Assembly (NCBI GenBank): GCA_963853835.1
Contig: OY970830.1
Coordinates: 32,883,966-32,947,965, forward strand
Direction of reading: 5' to 3'
Origin: Calendula officinalis
Lineage: Eukaryota; Streptophyta; Magnoliopsida; Asterales; Asteraceae
DNA: 64,000 nt
Shown here: piece after piece, positions 9,998 to 19,953 of the stretch
Layout of the letters: the number at the start of each line of letters is the position of its first letter
Position numbering within the stretch: the stretch's first letter is position 1
Notes under the pieces: model-generated
The model's database searches: none
What the model saw: the letters and a program-made list of their open reading frames with translations, nothing else
What the model was told of the DNA's origin: nothing
Made by a program: the position numbers and the translations under genes

Positions 9998-11091
9998 AAA
10001 TAAAAATTTTAAACCCGTTATTTTGTTTTGATTTCGGTTTTAGTGTTATAGCATTGAAACATTTGATCATAGAAATTATGATGGTTAGGGTTACTTTTTG
10101 TATCAATATGTTATCATGCTTCTAAAAGAAGTATCAAAACTTTGCATCCCCTTCTTTATATAGATGGAATTTTTATTAGTTATTAATCTTGTATTTTTCT
10201 AATGAAGGTGTTATTAGTAGCTTTATCTTTATTTATAATTTCATGAAAAAAAAACTACCCTTCATTTTTTGTATCAATATGTTATCATGCTTCTAAAAGA
10301 ACTACCCTTCATTTATAATTTCATGAAAAAAAAAGTTGTCCAAACTTGGAAGTCCAAAATTGTTTACATTATATTAGGGAGGTTGAGAGTTCAAGACTTC
10401 AAGTCCCATAGTGAACATATGTGGATTTAGGAATAGATTAAAGTTTGCCGATAAAAAAAATAATTATTAGGTAGGTCGAATACCAATTTAGTTTAATAGA
10501 TAAAGTTCACTTGCCAATTTAAAAGGAACTGCAGACTTCTCACAATTGATGGTGTAAACGAAAAAAAAACATCTTTATCATTTGGTTTATAGGTTATCAA
10601 AACTAACTTTTTTCGCAACATCAACCTCAACCGTTGAATGATGTTTCATAATAAGCTTTTGATCCTCTGGGCATCCCCTCACAAGCACATACATTGAGTC
10701 CCATAAGCATTTCTTTTCGGCATACTTCTTTTTGCTTATGACATTAAAGGTCGCTTTACCAACCTGGCCGACAAAGTCTAAATGATAGAATATAGTAACA
10801 AAAATTATTTATGTAATTACCTCTAAATTATTACACGCTTTGAAATTTTCGGCAAATGATATAGTATTGTTGTAATGTATGAACAGTTGTACAATGATTT
10901 ATGAAAATGAATAATTTTTAAAAGGGAATTCATTTCTACATCACAGTTTTTAGTGTCTATACCACACTGTACTAGTTTTACAGTTAATTGTACAATCCAA
11001 CTAAGCAATGCTTGTGGTACGTGCAATAAAAGTTATGGTGTAAAAATCCCTTTTTAAAAATTAAGTAGTTTGTTATAAGTATTTAATACGT
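9998..11091. other. Intergenic between mTERF 1 and 2; short duplications and a MITE
   Basis: No gene was seen. A 30-40 bp segment with TATGTTATCATGCTTCT occurs at about 10108 and 10277. CATTTATAATTTCATG occurs around 10230 and 10310, so there was a local duplication. The same TGTTATCATGCTTCT follows mTERF 2 (about 12499), evidence that 3' flanks were duplicated with the genes. A SINE-like scrap lies at about 10375-10480, ending in TTTGCCGATAAAAAAAA. Confidence 0.5.
10914..11060. mobile_element. Short TIR MITE (family A)
   Basis: Left end TTTTTAAAAGGGAATTCATT and right end (reverse complement) TTTTTAAAAAGGGATTTTTA form an imperfect TIR around TACACCA. Related ends appear at 39322-39437 and perhaps 56519-56650. 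Superfamily not determined. Confidence 0.4.
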
Positions 11092-12276
11092 ATGAAAATG
11101 TTTATCCCCTCTATCACAATTAACCATTTATCCCCAATTCTGATATGTGTGATACTACGATGTTCAAATTATTTCGAATTCTACGCCCTGAAATCCAAAT
11201 TTCATTCCTCAATTACTTCCCTTTCAAAAATCACAGCAACTCCGTCAGCAAATTTCGTCGTCGACTACCTAATCAATTCTCTCGGATTCCTTGAACATGA
11301 CGCCATTGCTGTTTCTTCAGAGGTACCTCAACTCAGATCCGCTGCTAATTTTCATTTAGTTGTTAATGCCTTCAAAGATTACGGTCTAGACGATCTCCAA
11401 ATCAGAAACATTGTATCAATCGTCCCCAAAGTTCTAACAATCAGACCTCACGAAACTCTAGAACCCAAGTTAAGGATTTTCCGTGAATTAGGGTTAGCAG
11501 GGCCAGATTTAGTGACACTCGTTAAGAAGAATCGTTTTATTTTCTGGAAAGGATTAAATACTCAAATTATTCCTACTGTTAATTATCTTAGAAGTCTACT
11601 GGGATGTGATGAGAAAGTGGTTGAAATGATTAACAGATCAAAATGGATGCCATTAACAAGTAGTATTATTTTTAGAATATCAGGAAATATTGCTTTGTTG
11701 AAGAAATATGGTTTATCTGATGACAGAATTTTGAAGTTTTTGGTTAAACATCCTCAGATAATGAAGCAGACACCTGGATTAGTAGAAGGTAAGCTGCAGT
11801 TTATTGAACAAAAATTGGGTATTTCTCGTGATTTGCCTATCTTTATTCATGGATTGATTGCTGTTATGTATAGTAGTGAGCAAGAAATAGAGAAAAAAAG
11901 ACATGTTTTTAGGAGTTTTGGTTGGTCTAATGATGAAATAGCTACTTTAATTAGGGCTCAACCTTACTGTTTGAGTAAATCAGAAACTAACATTAGTGAT
12001 TTATTGAAGTTTTTTATGAAAGATTTGGATTATAGGCCTTCGTATATAATGCGTTGCACGTGTTTTTGGACTTTGAGTTTAGAGAAACGGATGAAACCGA
12101 GGAATGAAGTTCTCAAAATCTTGAAAGAGAAGGAGCTGGTGAAAGAGAAACCGTCTTTTATTACAGTTGTACAATATCCCGAGTTGAAGTTTGTTGGATT
12201 CTTGAAGAGATTTGAGAGTCACGTACCAAATTTATGTGAATCTTACAATAATAGCATTAAGAATTCGAAACCCTAA
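11092..12276 (+). CDS. mTERF family protein 2 (394 aa)
   Basis: Single-exon paralogue of the gene at 8864. Shared blocks include VDYLINSLGFLEHDAI, LQIRNIVSIVPKVLTIRPHETLEPK (residues about 105-130), VRSLLGCDEKVVEMINRSKW-like helices, VFRSFGWSNDEIATLIRAQPYCL and the tail SLEKRMKPRNEVLKILKEK. The start at 11092 is followed by a second ATG at 11098; the latter aligns with the MF start of the other copies. The N-terminus is hydrophobic then basic, so organelle targeting is likely though weaker than in copies 1 and 3. The catalogue of repeats looks complete, with no stop or frameshift. Confidence 0.93.
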   Translation: MKMFIPSITINHLSPILICVILRCSNYFEFYALKSKFHSSITSLSKITATPSANFVVDYLINSLGFLEHDAIAVSSEVPQLRSAANFHLVVNAFKDYGLDDLQIRNIVSIVPKVLTIRPHETLEPKLRIFRELGLAGPDLVTLVKKNRFIFWKGLNTQIIPTVNYLRSLLGCDEKVVEMINRSKWMPLTSSIIFRISGNIALLKKYGLSDDRILKFLVKHPQIMKQTPGLVEGKLQFIEQKLGISRDLPIFIHGLIAVMYSSEQEIEKKRHVFRSFGWSNDEIATLIRAQPYCLSKSETNISDLLKFFMKDLDYRPSYIMRCTCFWTLSLEKRMKPRNEVLKILKEKELVKEKPSFITVVQYPELKFVGFLKRFESHVPNLCESYNNSIKNSKP

Positions 12277-13656
12277 TCGTGAATGTTACTTTATTGTTTT
12301 GTATTGATCGAGTGTTGAAAACACGATAGTTAGAAATAATGACGGAAATGATGCATTTTGCTAGCATTAGATTCTGTTTTGGGCTTATTTAGAAGCTTTT
12401 GGTGATATATTGAAAATGAAGGATATCGATTCTATCTCTATTCATCTTTGTGTTGGTATAAAATGGGGTTAGTGTTGAAGCATTTGATGATGTAACATTA
12501 TGTTATCATGCTTCTATTAAAGTATGAAAGAGTCACATTCTTTTATGGTATGATTAGCAAAACGTAATTCTAGAGGTTGCTTTGAGTTTGGGTGGTTACA
12601 TAATTGATTATGACTGCTTAAATTAGAAAGATGGTATGCACATATGGTTAGCAATAGGTTCTCTCAATATTAATCAATACTTGGGTCCATCCGTCCGAAC
12701 CGAACATGAACTAGGTGAGCCGTAGGTTACTTAAAATTCAATTTAATGTGAAATCATATACTACCCGTTAGTTAGTTGATATTTTTTAGATACAAACATA
12801 TTATTAACTTTTTATTTGTTTGTGTGAGAATATTCATTTTAAATGTGAATAAATAATTTTATTCAACTTGGTTATCATGTCATACAAAGAGGGAACGGAA
12901 CATTTGTATGTCATAAACTTGTAACTAATTCTTAGGGCGGTAGATATGAGTATCATCAGTCATATAAAAAATTTGTTACATCAGATGCCACTTAAGCAAC
13001 TACACAATCCCACTTTGCAAGAAAACCACTACACCACCAAATACACCCACATGTGAAAGAGAGCCCACCAAATAAAACACCAAAAACCCGTCAAAGGTCA
13101 TGGTCGTTGTCCACCTTCCACCATGGAACCCCCCACGCCATTTTAGGGGAGGGGGTTCCTTAATTCACGCCGTGATATGGTGCTACCTCACATTTCGAAG
13201 TATATGCATAACATTGCGTATTCTTGTTTATTTGACTTGATGGTTTAATTCTAAAGCCTCATGGGCCGACACATTCTTGATTTCCTATATTTATGTACGG
13301 TTATACTATTACTACAATTCCATAACTAAAAATTACCAAAAATAATTTTGCTAGTATCATGGTTCTAAAAGGCTGGCTTTAAGTTCCGTCATAGCACGCT
13401 AAAGTTTAAGATTCTTGGGTATTAAAGTAACGGAGTTATATGAACCAAATATATATAATTAATTAGTTATTAAAATGATTGGATATGTTTAAGATGATGA
13501 AAAAGATTGGAGAGTTATGTTATAAATTTATAATTATACGTTTTCTCATTTTTGTTAAAATAATTGTATATGTATAAAATTATCGCTTTATATTACGCTT
13601 TAGAAATGTCATGCAGCTAAGGCTGGAGATAGCACAAATTCACACTCCTAGAGTTG
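12277..13656. other. Intergenic between mTERF 2 and 3
   Basis: No gene was seen. The first 300 bp resemble the 3' flank of mTERF 1 (GTTATCATGCTTCT). A hairpin with GGAACCCCC / GGGGGTTCC arms lies at about 13125-13159. The rest is AT-rich without recognisable repeat ends. Confidence 0.4.
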
Positions 13657-14802
13657 ATGTGGCGGCTATCGTCTTCACTCCATACCATGTTTCGGGTCTC
13701 CGGCTTCCTCCGATCTCATGGTTTCCGATACTCCACTTTATCTCCTGTTCATCTAATCTCCGGCGACAGGAACGCCCCAATCGTCGATTACTTAATCGAT
13801 TCCCTCCGATTCTCCAAAAAAGACGCGGTTTCCATTTTCTCCAAAGGTAACCTAATCCATCTCAAATCCACCGTTAATTCCGACCTAATTCTCAATTTAT
13901 TCAAAAATTACGGATTGAACCTTTCCCAGATCAGAGAAATCGTTTCTTACGCTCCCAAAATCCTAACTTGCAAAGCAAACATAACCCTAGAGCCCAAAAT
14001 TAGGGTTTTTCAGGAACTAGGGTTATCCGGGTCGGATCTTGTCGGTCTCATTAAGAGGAACCCGGAGATTTTCGGGTATGGTTTACATACCCGGATCATT
14101 CCAGGTCTTGATCTACTAAAAAGAATAATGGGTAGTGATGAAAATGTGATTGAAGTTATCAATAAATCACGATGGTTGTATTGCACAAACACCTCAATGA
14201 AAAGATTGTCAACAAATGCTTTATTATTGCAGAATTTTGGTTTATCAAACGAGAGACTTCTAAAGTTCATATTAAGTAATCCTGAAAAACTTATGGTAAA
14301 TCCGACAATACTCAAAAGTAAATTGAAGTATGTGGAAGAGAAAATGGGGATTTCCCGTAATTTACCGAGGTTTATACATGCTTTGAGTATGGTCATATAT
14401 TGTACCGAGTTAGAAATAGAGAAGAAAATGGATGTTTTCAGAAGTTTTGGTTGGTCGGATTCGGATATTGCATTGTTGTTTAGGAGTCAACCGTCTTGTT
14501 TGAATAAATCGAATGGTAATATTCACGAAAAGTTGGAGTTTTTAATGAAGAATCTCGGGTATACGCCTTCGTATTTGATAAGTTGCAATACTTTTTTTAC
14601 ATTTAGTTTGGAAAAAAGGGTTATACCGAGAAATACAATGTTGAAAATGTTGAAAGAGAAGAATTTAGTGAGCAATAAACCGTCACTTATCACGATTGTA
14701 AGTTATTCGGAGAGTCGGTTTCTTGAATTTTTGCATGGTTTTGAGAATGACATCACCGGTTTAAGTGAAATTTATATGGATATTGTCAAGAGAGTTTGTT
14801 AA
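13657..14802 (+). CDS. mTERF family protein 3 (381 aa)
   Basis: Third single-exon mTERF in the same orientation. Matching blocks: VDYLIDSLRFSKKDAV, LSQIREIVSYAPKILTCKANITLEPK, VFRSFGWSDSDIALLFRSQPSCL, SLEKRVIPRNTMLKMLKEKN. The ATG at 13657 gives MWRLSSSLHTMFRVSG; an internal ATG at 13687 aligns with the MF start of copies 1 and 2. The first 25 residues are rich in R, S and L with no acidic residue, as expected for a mitochondrial presequence. The three genes are 1.1-1.4 kb apart and differ mainly in the N-terminus, typical of tandem expansion of plant mTERF clusters. Confidence 0.93.
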   Translation: MWRLSSSLHTMFRVSGFLRSHGFRYSTLSPVHLISGDRNAPIVDYLIDSLRFSKKDAVSIFSKGNLIHLKSTVNSDLILNLFKNYGLNLSQIREIVSYAPKILTCKANITLEPKIRVFQELGLSGSDLVGLIKRNPEIFGYGLHTRIIPGLDLLKRIMGSDENVIEVINKSRWLYCTNTSMKRLSTNALLLQNFGLSNERLLKFILSNPEKLMVNPTILKSKLKYVEEKMGISRNLPRFIHALSMVIYCTELEIEKKMDVFRSFGWSDSDIALLFRSQPSCLNKSNGNIHEKLEFLMKNLGYTPSYLISCNTFFTFSLEKRVIPRNTMLKMLKEKNLVSNKPSLITIVSYSESRFLEFLHGFENDITGLSEIYMDIVKRVC

Positions 14803-15181
14803 GTTTTGTTTTGGTTCAGTGTGCAATAGCTGCCTGAAGAAGATGTTGACAGTTCACTTATAATAACTGATATGGAAATGGGATACTAGATTTATAAATC
14901 AATTGATTTGTAGGGAAGCCAGAAATTTTTGTAGCATATGAAGAGATGAATTTTAAATGTGACAATTATGTGTACGACATGTTTTTGTGTGATATTTATT
15001 GTTTCGTTAAATTATGATATTTGTCAGTAGTTAAGCTTAAAGAAAGTGTCACCCATTTGCAGCCCTAGACTATCAAGTCCTGGTTCAAGCTTGAAATATA
15101 CAACGAGTGTCGAGCTTGACCATATAAAGGCTAGGTTCGAACTTTTGTTAGGCTCTTTGAGCCTAATCTAATATTAATATG
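14803..15181. other. 3' flank of mTERF 3; nothing recognised
   Basis: AT-rich sequence up to the MULE target duplication (TAGGTGTATA, 15182-15191). No ORF or repeat was identified. Confidence 0.4.
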
Positions 15182-15191
15182 TAGGTGTATA

Positions 15192-15345
15192 GAGATGCAT
15201 TCAGGGAAGTCCCTTGAATTTTTAAAGTCCCAAGGGACAATCCACAGCCATCGGATGAAACACAATCAATGATCAAGATTAACCCATCTATTACACGCGC
15301 AGGGGTATTATGGTCATTATGAAATTATACATCAGCTCCTTCTCA
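15192..15345 (+). repeat. Left terminal inverted repeat of the MULE
   Basis: Contains GTCCCTTGAATTTTTAAAGT, then AAAGTCCCAAGGGACAA and, near 15305, GGGGTATTATGGTCATTA. All have counterparts, inverted, in 23640-23784. GTCCC/GGGAC is itself a short inverted repeat. Confidence 0.85.
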
Positions 15346-15637
15346 AAAAAACCCTCAGATCCAGTTTTACGCAATCGATTTTGATCTCCAGCGATTTCTA
15401 AGGCGCAAACACCTGCGATTTCCAGCGATCACTAACGGAACAAATCATCGAACCGATTGCAGCAATTGAATCACAAACATTCATCAGCGTTTTTCTGGAA
15501 TTCGAGCCCTAATCAAAATCGATTTTCGAATATATTCACTCTATTCAATCGCAGATCTGAAAATCCGACGTTATCAATGAATTTAAATCCAGAATCTGTG
15601 AATAGCAACGAAACACAGAAAAAAACCGATGATTCAG

Positions 15638-16286
15638 GTAAGAAATTACAATTCAAGTTTTATGAAACAGATAATAACTTACAAAAAATAAATGTACTTC
15701 AAGTTTACAAGCACATGTGTTTGTAAACTTCGAATTGTTTAAATGCGAACTTGTGTGGTTGTAAACCGAAGCACATGCTTCATGTTATGAAGCACATGTG
15801 CTCGAAAGGAGAAGCATTTGTTTGACTGCGATCTATTAGTAGTGAAGCACATGTGCTTCAGGTTACGAAGCATATGTGCTTCATTACCTGAAGCACATGT
15901 GCTTGGCTGTTCATAACACTCCTTTGTTTTCCGAAACAACTATTAGTAGTGAAGCACATGTGCTTCAGGTTACGAAGCATATGTGCTTCATTACCTGAAG
16001 CACATGTGCTTGGCTGTTCATAACACTCCTTTGTTTTCCGAAACAACTATTAGTAACGAAGCACATGTGCTTCATTACCTAAAGCACATGTGCTTGGTTT
16101 TACAATGAACCTCCTTTATTTTCAAAAAGAACTGTTAGTAGTGAAGCACATGTGCTTCATGACCTGAAGCACATGTGCTTCATGACCTGAAGCACATGTG
16201 CTTCATAGATAGGCCAACACAGAAAAAAGTATGTAGTTTAAAAACACATGTGATTATGTATTCTGATTTATTATATCAATATGCAG
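15638..16286 (+). repeat. Transposase intron 1: 107 bp palindrome-bearing tandem array
   Basis: The intron (GTAAGA...ATGCAG) holds at least two full and two partial units of 107 bp (anchor CTATTAGTA at 15833, 15940, 16047). Each has two to three palindromes of the GAAGCACATGTGCTTC type and a CCTTTGTTTTCCGAAACAAC spacer. The unit is the reverse complement of the intron 2 unit. Confidence 0.85.
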
Positions 16287-17109
16287 CTTCAGACGTGAAT
16301 ATCAGTCCGAAACCTGTTAAAGTATTATACATGGATACACCAGGAGGATCTATATATTATGTTCCAATTGTTGATGACGGATTACTACCAATTAAAGGGC
16401 AAAGGTTTAAAACAGTTGAAGAGTGTATTGAAATGTATAGAAATTATGCAAACAATGGAGGATTTGACATAGTTAGGTCAACACAGAAAAGGACAAGGTC
16501 AGGTTTAGTAAAAGATAGATATGTTTGGTGCGACAGATATGGTTTACCAAGGAATGTGACTGATGACACCCTCAACGGAGAAGAAAATCTTACAAGAATT
16601 AGAAAAACACACACAAGAAAAACAGGATGCATGGCTCATGTTAGGTTTCTCTGGAATGATCGATTAGCAAATTATGAACTTGTTGACTTCGAGGATAAAC
16701 ACAATCATGAGTTGATTCCTCCGGAGTATATGCATTTATCTAGGAAAAATAGAAACTTGAAGTATGCTGAACAACTATTTGTATTCAATGCTTCAAATGC
16801 AAACATAGGTCCAACGAAAGCACATCTTCTTTATAGTAATATGAAGGGATGTGAACAGAATGTCAACGGAACAGTTGATGATTTCAGAAACTGGAAGAGG
16901 GATTTAAATGTCTTTATAAATGAAAGTGATGCTCAAATGCTTGTAAATAAGATGGAAGAAAGGAAGAAATATGCACCTGGTTTCTCATTTGAGTACAAGC
17001 TTGAAAATAGCCAATTACACTCAATATTTTGGGCAGATGAAGTAGCAAAGTGTAACTACAAGGAATTTAGTGATGTCATGTCATTTGATGCTACATATAG
17101 AACAAACAG

Positions 17110-17869
17110 GTTCACATGCCCTTCACAACTTGAAGCACATGTGCTTCGATGCTGGAAGCACATGTGCTTCACTACTAACAGTTCTTTGAAAAATAAAAGG
17201 AGTGTATATGTACAGCCAAGCACATGTGCTTCAGGTAATGAAGCACATGTGCTTCAGGTCATGAAGCACATGTGTTTCACTATTAACAGTTCTTTTGAAA
17301 AATAAAAGGAGTGTATATGTACAGCCAAGCACATGTGCTTCAGGTAATGAAGCACATGTGCTTCAGGTCATGAAGCACATGTGCTTCACTACTAACAGTT
17401 CTTTTGAAAAATAAAAGGAGTGTATATGTACAGCCAAGCACATGTGCTTCATGTAATGAAACACATGTGCTTCAGGTCATGAAGCACATGTGCTTCACTA
17501 CTAACAGCTCTTTTGAAAAATAAAAGGAGTGTATATGTACAGCCAAGCATATGTGCTTCAGGTAATGAAGCACATGTGCTTCAGGTCATGAAGCACATGT
17601 GCTTCACTACTAACAGTTCTTTTGAAAAATAAAAGTAGTGTATATGTACAGCCAAGCACATGTGCTTCCAGTCATGAAGCACATGTGCTTCAGGTCATGA
17701 AGCACATGTGCTTCACTACTAACAGTTGATTTTAAAAATAAAAGTGTTATGAACAGCCAAGCACATGTGCTTCCAGTCATGAAGCACATGTGTTTCTTTA
17801 CTGGAAGCATATGTGATTTCTAATTTAAATGATAGAAGCCTGACTCACTAATTGACATGTGATTTATAG
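17110..17869 (+). repeat. Transposase intron 2: 109 bp palindrome-bearing tandem array
   Basis: The anchor AAAAGGAGTGTATATG recurs at an exact 109 bp step (about 17198, 17307, 17416, 17525, 17634, 17743): six units. Each unit has three palindromes, spaced by GTAATGAA or GTCATGAA, and a constant CTACTAACAGTTCTTTT spacer. The intron ends GATTTATAG. Confidence 0.9.
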
Positions 17870-18128
17870 GTACAACCTCATGTTTGTGCCTTTCACTGGA
17901 ATAGATAACCATCGTAGGTGTGTGACTTTTGCTGCGGCATTGATAAAAGATGAAACAGCAGAGACTTATACGTGGCTGCTAAACTCATTCTTGAAGACTT
18001 TTGAAAAAGAGCCAATTATGATAGTAACAGATCAGGATAAATCTATGAAGAAAGCTATTGAGAATGTATTTAGGACTGCTAAACATCGACTATGCATGTG
18101 GCATATTGCACAAAAGTTGCCAGCAAAG

Positions 18129-18377
18129 GTATTAACTAAAAATTTATAATCACCTTCTTTGAAACACATGTGTTTCAAATAGTGAAGCACATATGCTTGA
18201 AACTACTTTATGAAACAGTGAAGCACATGTGTTTCACTATTAGAAACACATGGGATTCGTTGTTTTTGTATGTTTCAATGTTTTTAGTACCTATTCTTTT
18301 TAGTGAAACACATGTGCTTCAAAAGGCAAACACATGTGATTCTTAATAAAATATGGTCCCTTGAAATTTTGATATAG
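18129..18377 (+). repeat. Transposase intron 3 with degenerate palindromes
   Basis: 249 bp intron (GTATTA...GATATAG). It contains several CACATGTG-centred copies, including the symmetric variant GAAACACATGTGTTTC near 18161 and single-sided variants (GTGATTC). No regular period. Confidence 0.75.
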
Positions 18378-18962
18378 GTACATGAGGCAATTCCTGGAAT
18401 TGAACAAGAAGTGGAAAGAGATTTCAAGAGCAGATTTGATAAAATTGTTTGTAACATGTACATTGAACCTGATAAATTTGAGGAAAAATGGGAAAAGTTG
18501 ATGAATGATTTTGCTTTACAAAATAATAGTTGGTTCAAACATATGTTTGAGATTAGATCAACTTGGATTCCGGCATATTTCATTGAAACTGAAATGTTTG
18601 GATTGATGAGAACAACTTCAAGATCAGAAAGTGAGAATGCCTTTTTTTCAAACTTCATGAAACAAGGAACAAATCTTATAAATTTTATGGGAAGCTTTGA
18701 TTCGGCAATGTTAAGACAAAGATCAAAACAAGAAGAATTGGATTGCAAGACAATCCGAACAACTAGAAAGTTGTGTACGAAACTGAAAATTGAAGAGCAT
18801 GCATCAAAATTATACACAAATACAGTATTTGATATCATTCAGAAGGAGATAGAAGCAGCTGTATATAATTGTTCTTTGGAAAAAATGAATACTGAGGAGG
18901 ATTGTCAGATTTTTATTGTTAATGAAACCTCAAAGGAAAAAGAAGTTGATCTTCAATACAAG

Positions 18963-19308
18963 GTAAAACTAAATTAGCAAATATTAATTTTTTTTTATCA
19001 GAAACACATGTGCTTCAACATTTGAAAACACATGTGTTTCAAAAAAGGTTAAAAGCATATGTGCTTCATTACCTAAAGCACATGTGCTTCATTACCTGAA
19101 GCACATGTGTTTCTATTAAAAAATTGTTATAAAATCACATGTGTTTAACAATCTATTTCATAAAGCAGTTTCCAAGCACATGTGCTTCAAGATGTGAAGC
19201 ACATGTGCTTCATTACCTGAAGCACATGTGTTCCATGTTATGAAGCACATGTGCTTGAAAGTTGAAGAACATGTGTTTAACATAGAAACTGTTTTTTGTT
19301 TCCAAAAG
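18963..19308 (+). repeat. Transposase intron 4 with palindromes
   Basis: 346 bp intron (GTAAAA...CCAAAAG) filled with about ten CACATGTG-centred copies, some GAAGC and some GAAAC flanked. The surrounding exons have none. Confidence 0.8.
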
Positions 19309-19953
19309 ATGCTTCATAATCAAAAAGATGGATTATTAGTGCGTACATGTAGACACTATCTCCGATTCGGACTTCTATGCAGACACTGTTTTTGGGTTTT
19401 GAAGAATAGTAATATAGATAAAATCCCTAATCAATACATAATGAGACGTTGGAGAAGAAACATAATTCCACCTGAGTTAAGAGCAAGAAGAAACAGATAT
19501 GGGAATGAAAATATTCAAGTTTAGAAAGTGGTTAATGAAATGACATCTGTTTTTGAAGATTGTGTTCAGCTACTTAGTCCTAATGAAGAAAAGCTTAAAG
19601 AATATCTTGAAAAACTTAAAGTGTTGAAGACTGAAATTGAAAATGATATGCCAAATAAACCTCAAAAAACCAAAAAGGTTATTATGGGGGATATGTATCG
19701 TGTTCCAGAGCAAGTTATTACTGGAGTAGGAAACCCAGATGTTGGCACATACAAAGGATGTGGAAGAGATAAACGTGTAATGAGTGGTAAAGAGAAGGCA
19801 ATTAAAGAAAGCAACAAGAAAAAAAATATTTGCAGTAATTGTAAAATGACTAATCACAATACTAGAACATGTGGAAAATATCATGAGAGCATAAAAAAAC
19901 AAAAAGAACAACATGATATTTTAAATTCTGAAGCGACTGTGAACAAAGAGTGA

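Larger units (their letters stand above)
15577..19953 (+). pseudogene. FAR1-type MULE transposase, five exons, one in-frame stop
   Basis: Exons by GT-AG sites: 15577-15637, 16287-17109, 17870-18128, 18378-18962, 19309-19953; phases agree at every junction, giving about 790 codons. Domains: FAR1 DNA-binding zinc domain (about residues 58-150, ending FEDKHNHEL), MULE DDE core with SFDATYRTN (Asp about 288) and IVTDQDKSM (Asp about 349), HRLCMWHIAQK, then TTSRSESENAFF (probable Glu), a SWIM-like zinc motif (TCRHYLRFGLLCRH) and a C-terminal CCHC-like CSNCKMTNHNTRTC. It would cut and join the element's TIRs. Defects: TAG at 19522-19524, and the first SWIM cysteine position reads Arg. I chose the ATG at 15577 because the upstream open frame has no earlier ATG. 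It may be recently inactivated. Confidence 0.88.

Noticed and set aside
14010..14396. 128-codon minus frame across mTERF 3
   Set aside because: Antisense shadow of a well-supported mTERF gene.
15739..16046. Frames rich in HMCF/KHMCFTT on the minus strand (and 17610-17810, 20662-21324, 41652-41858, 42254-42613)
   Set aside because: They are translations of the GAAGCACATGTGCTTC palindrome array; the peptide repeat only mirrors the DNA repeat, and no splice or start context supports a gene.
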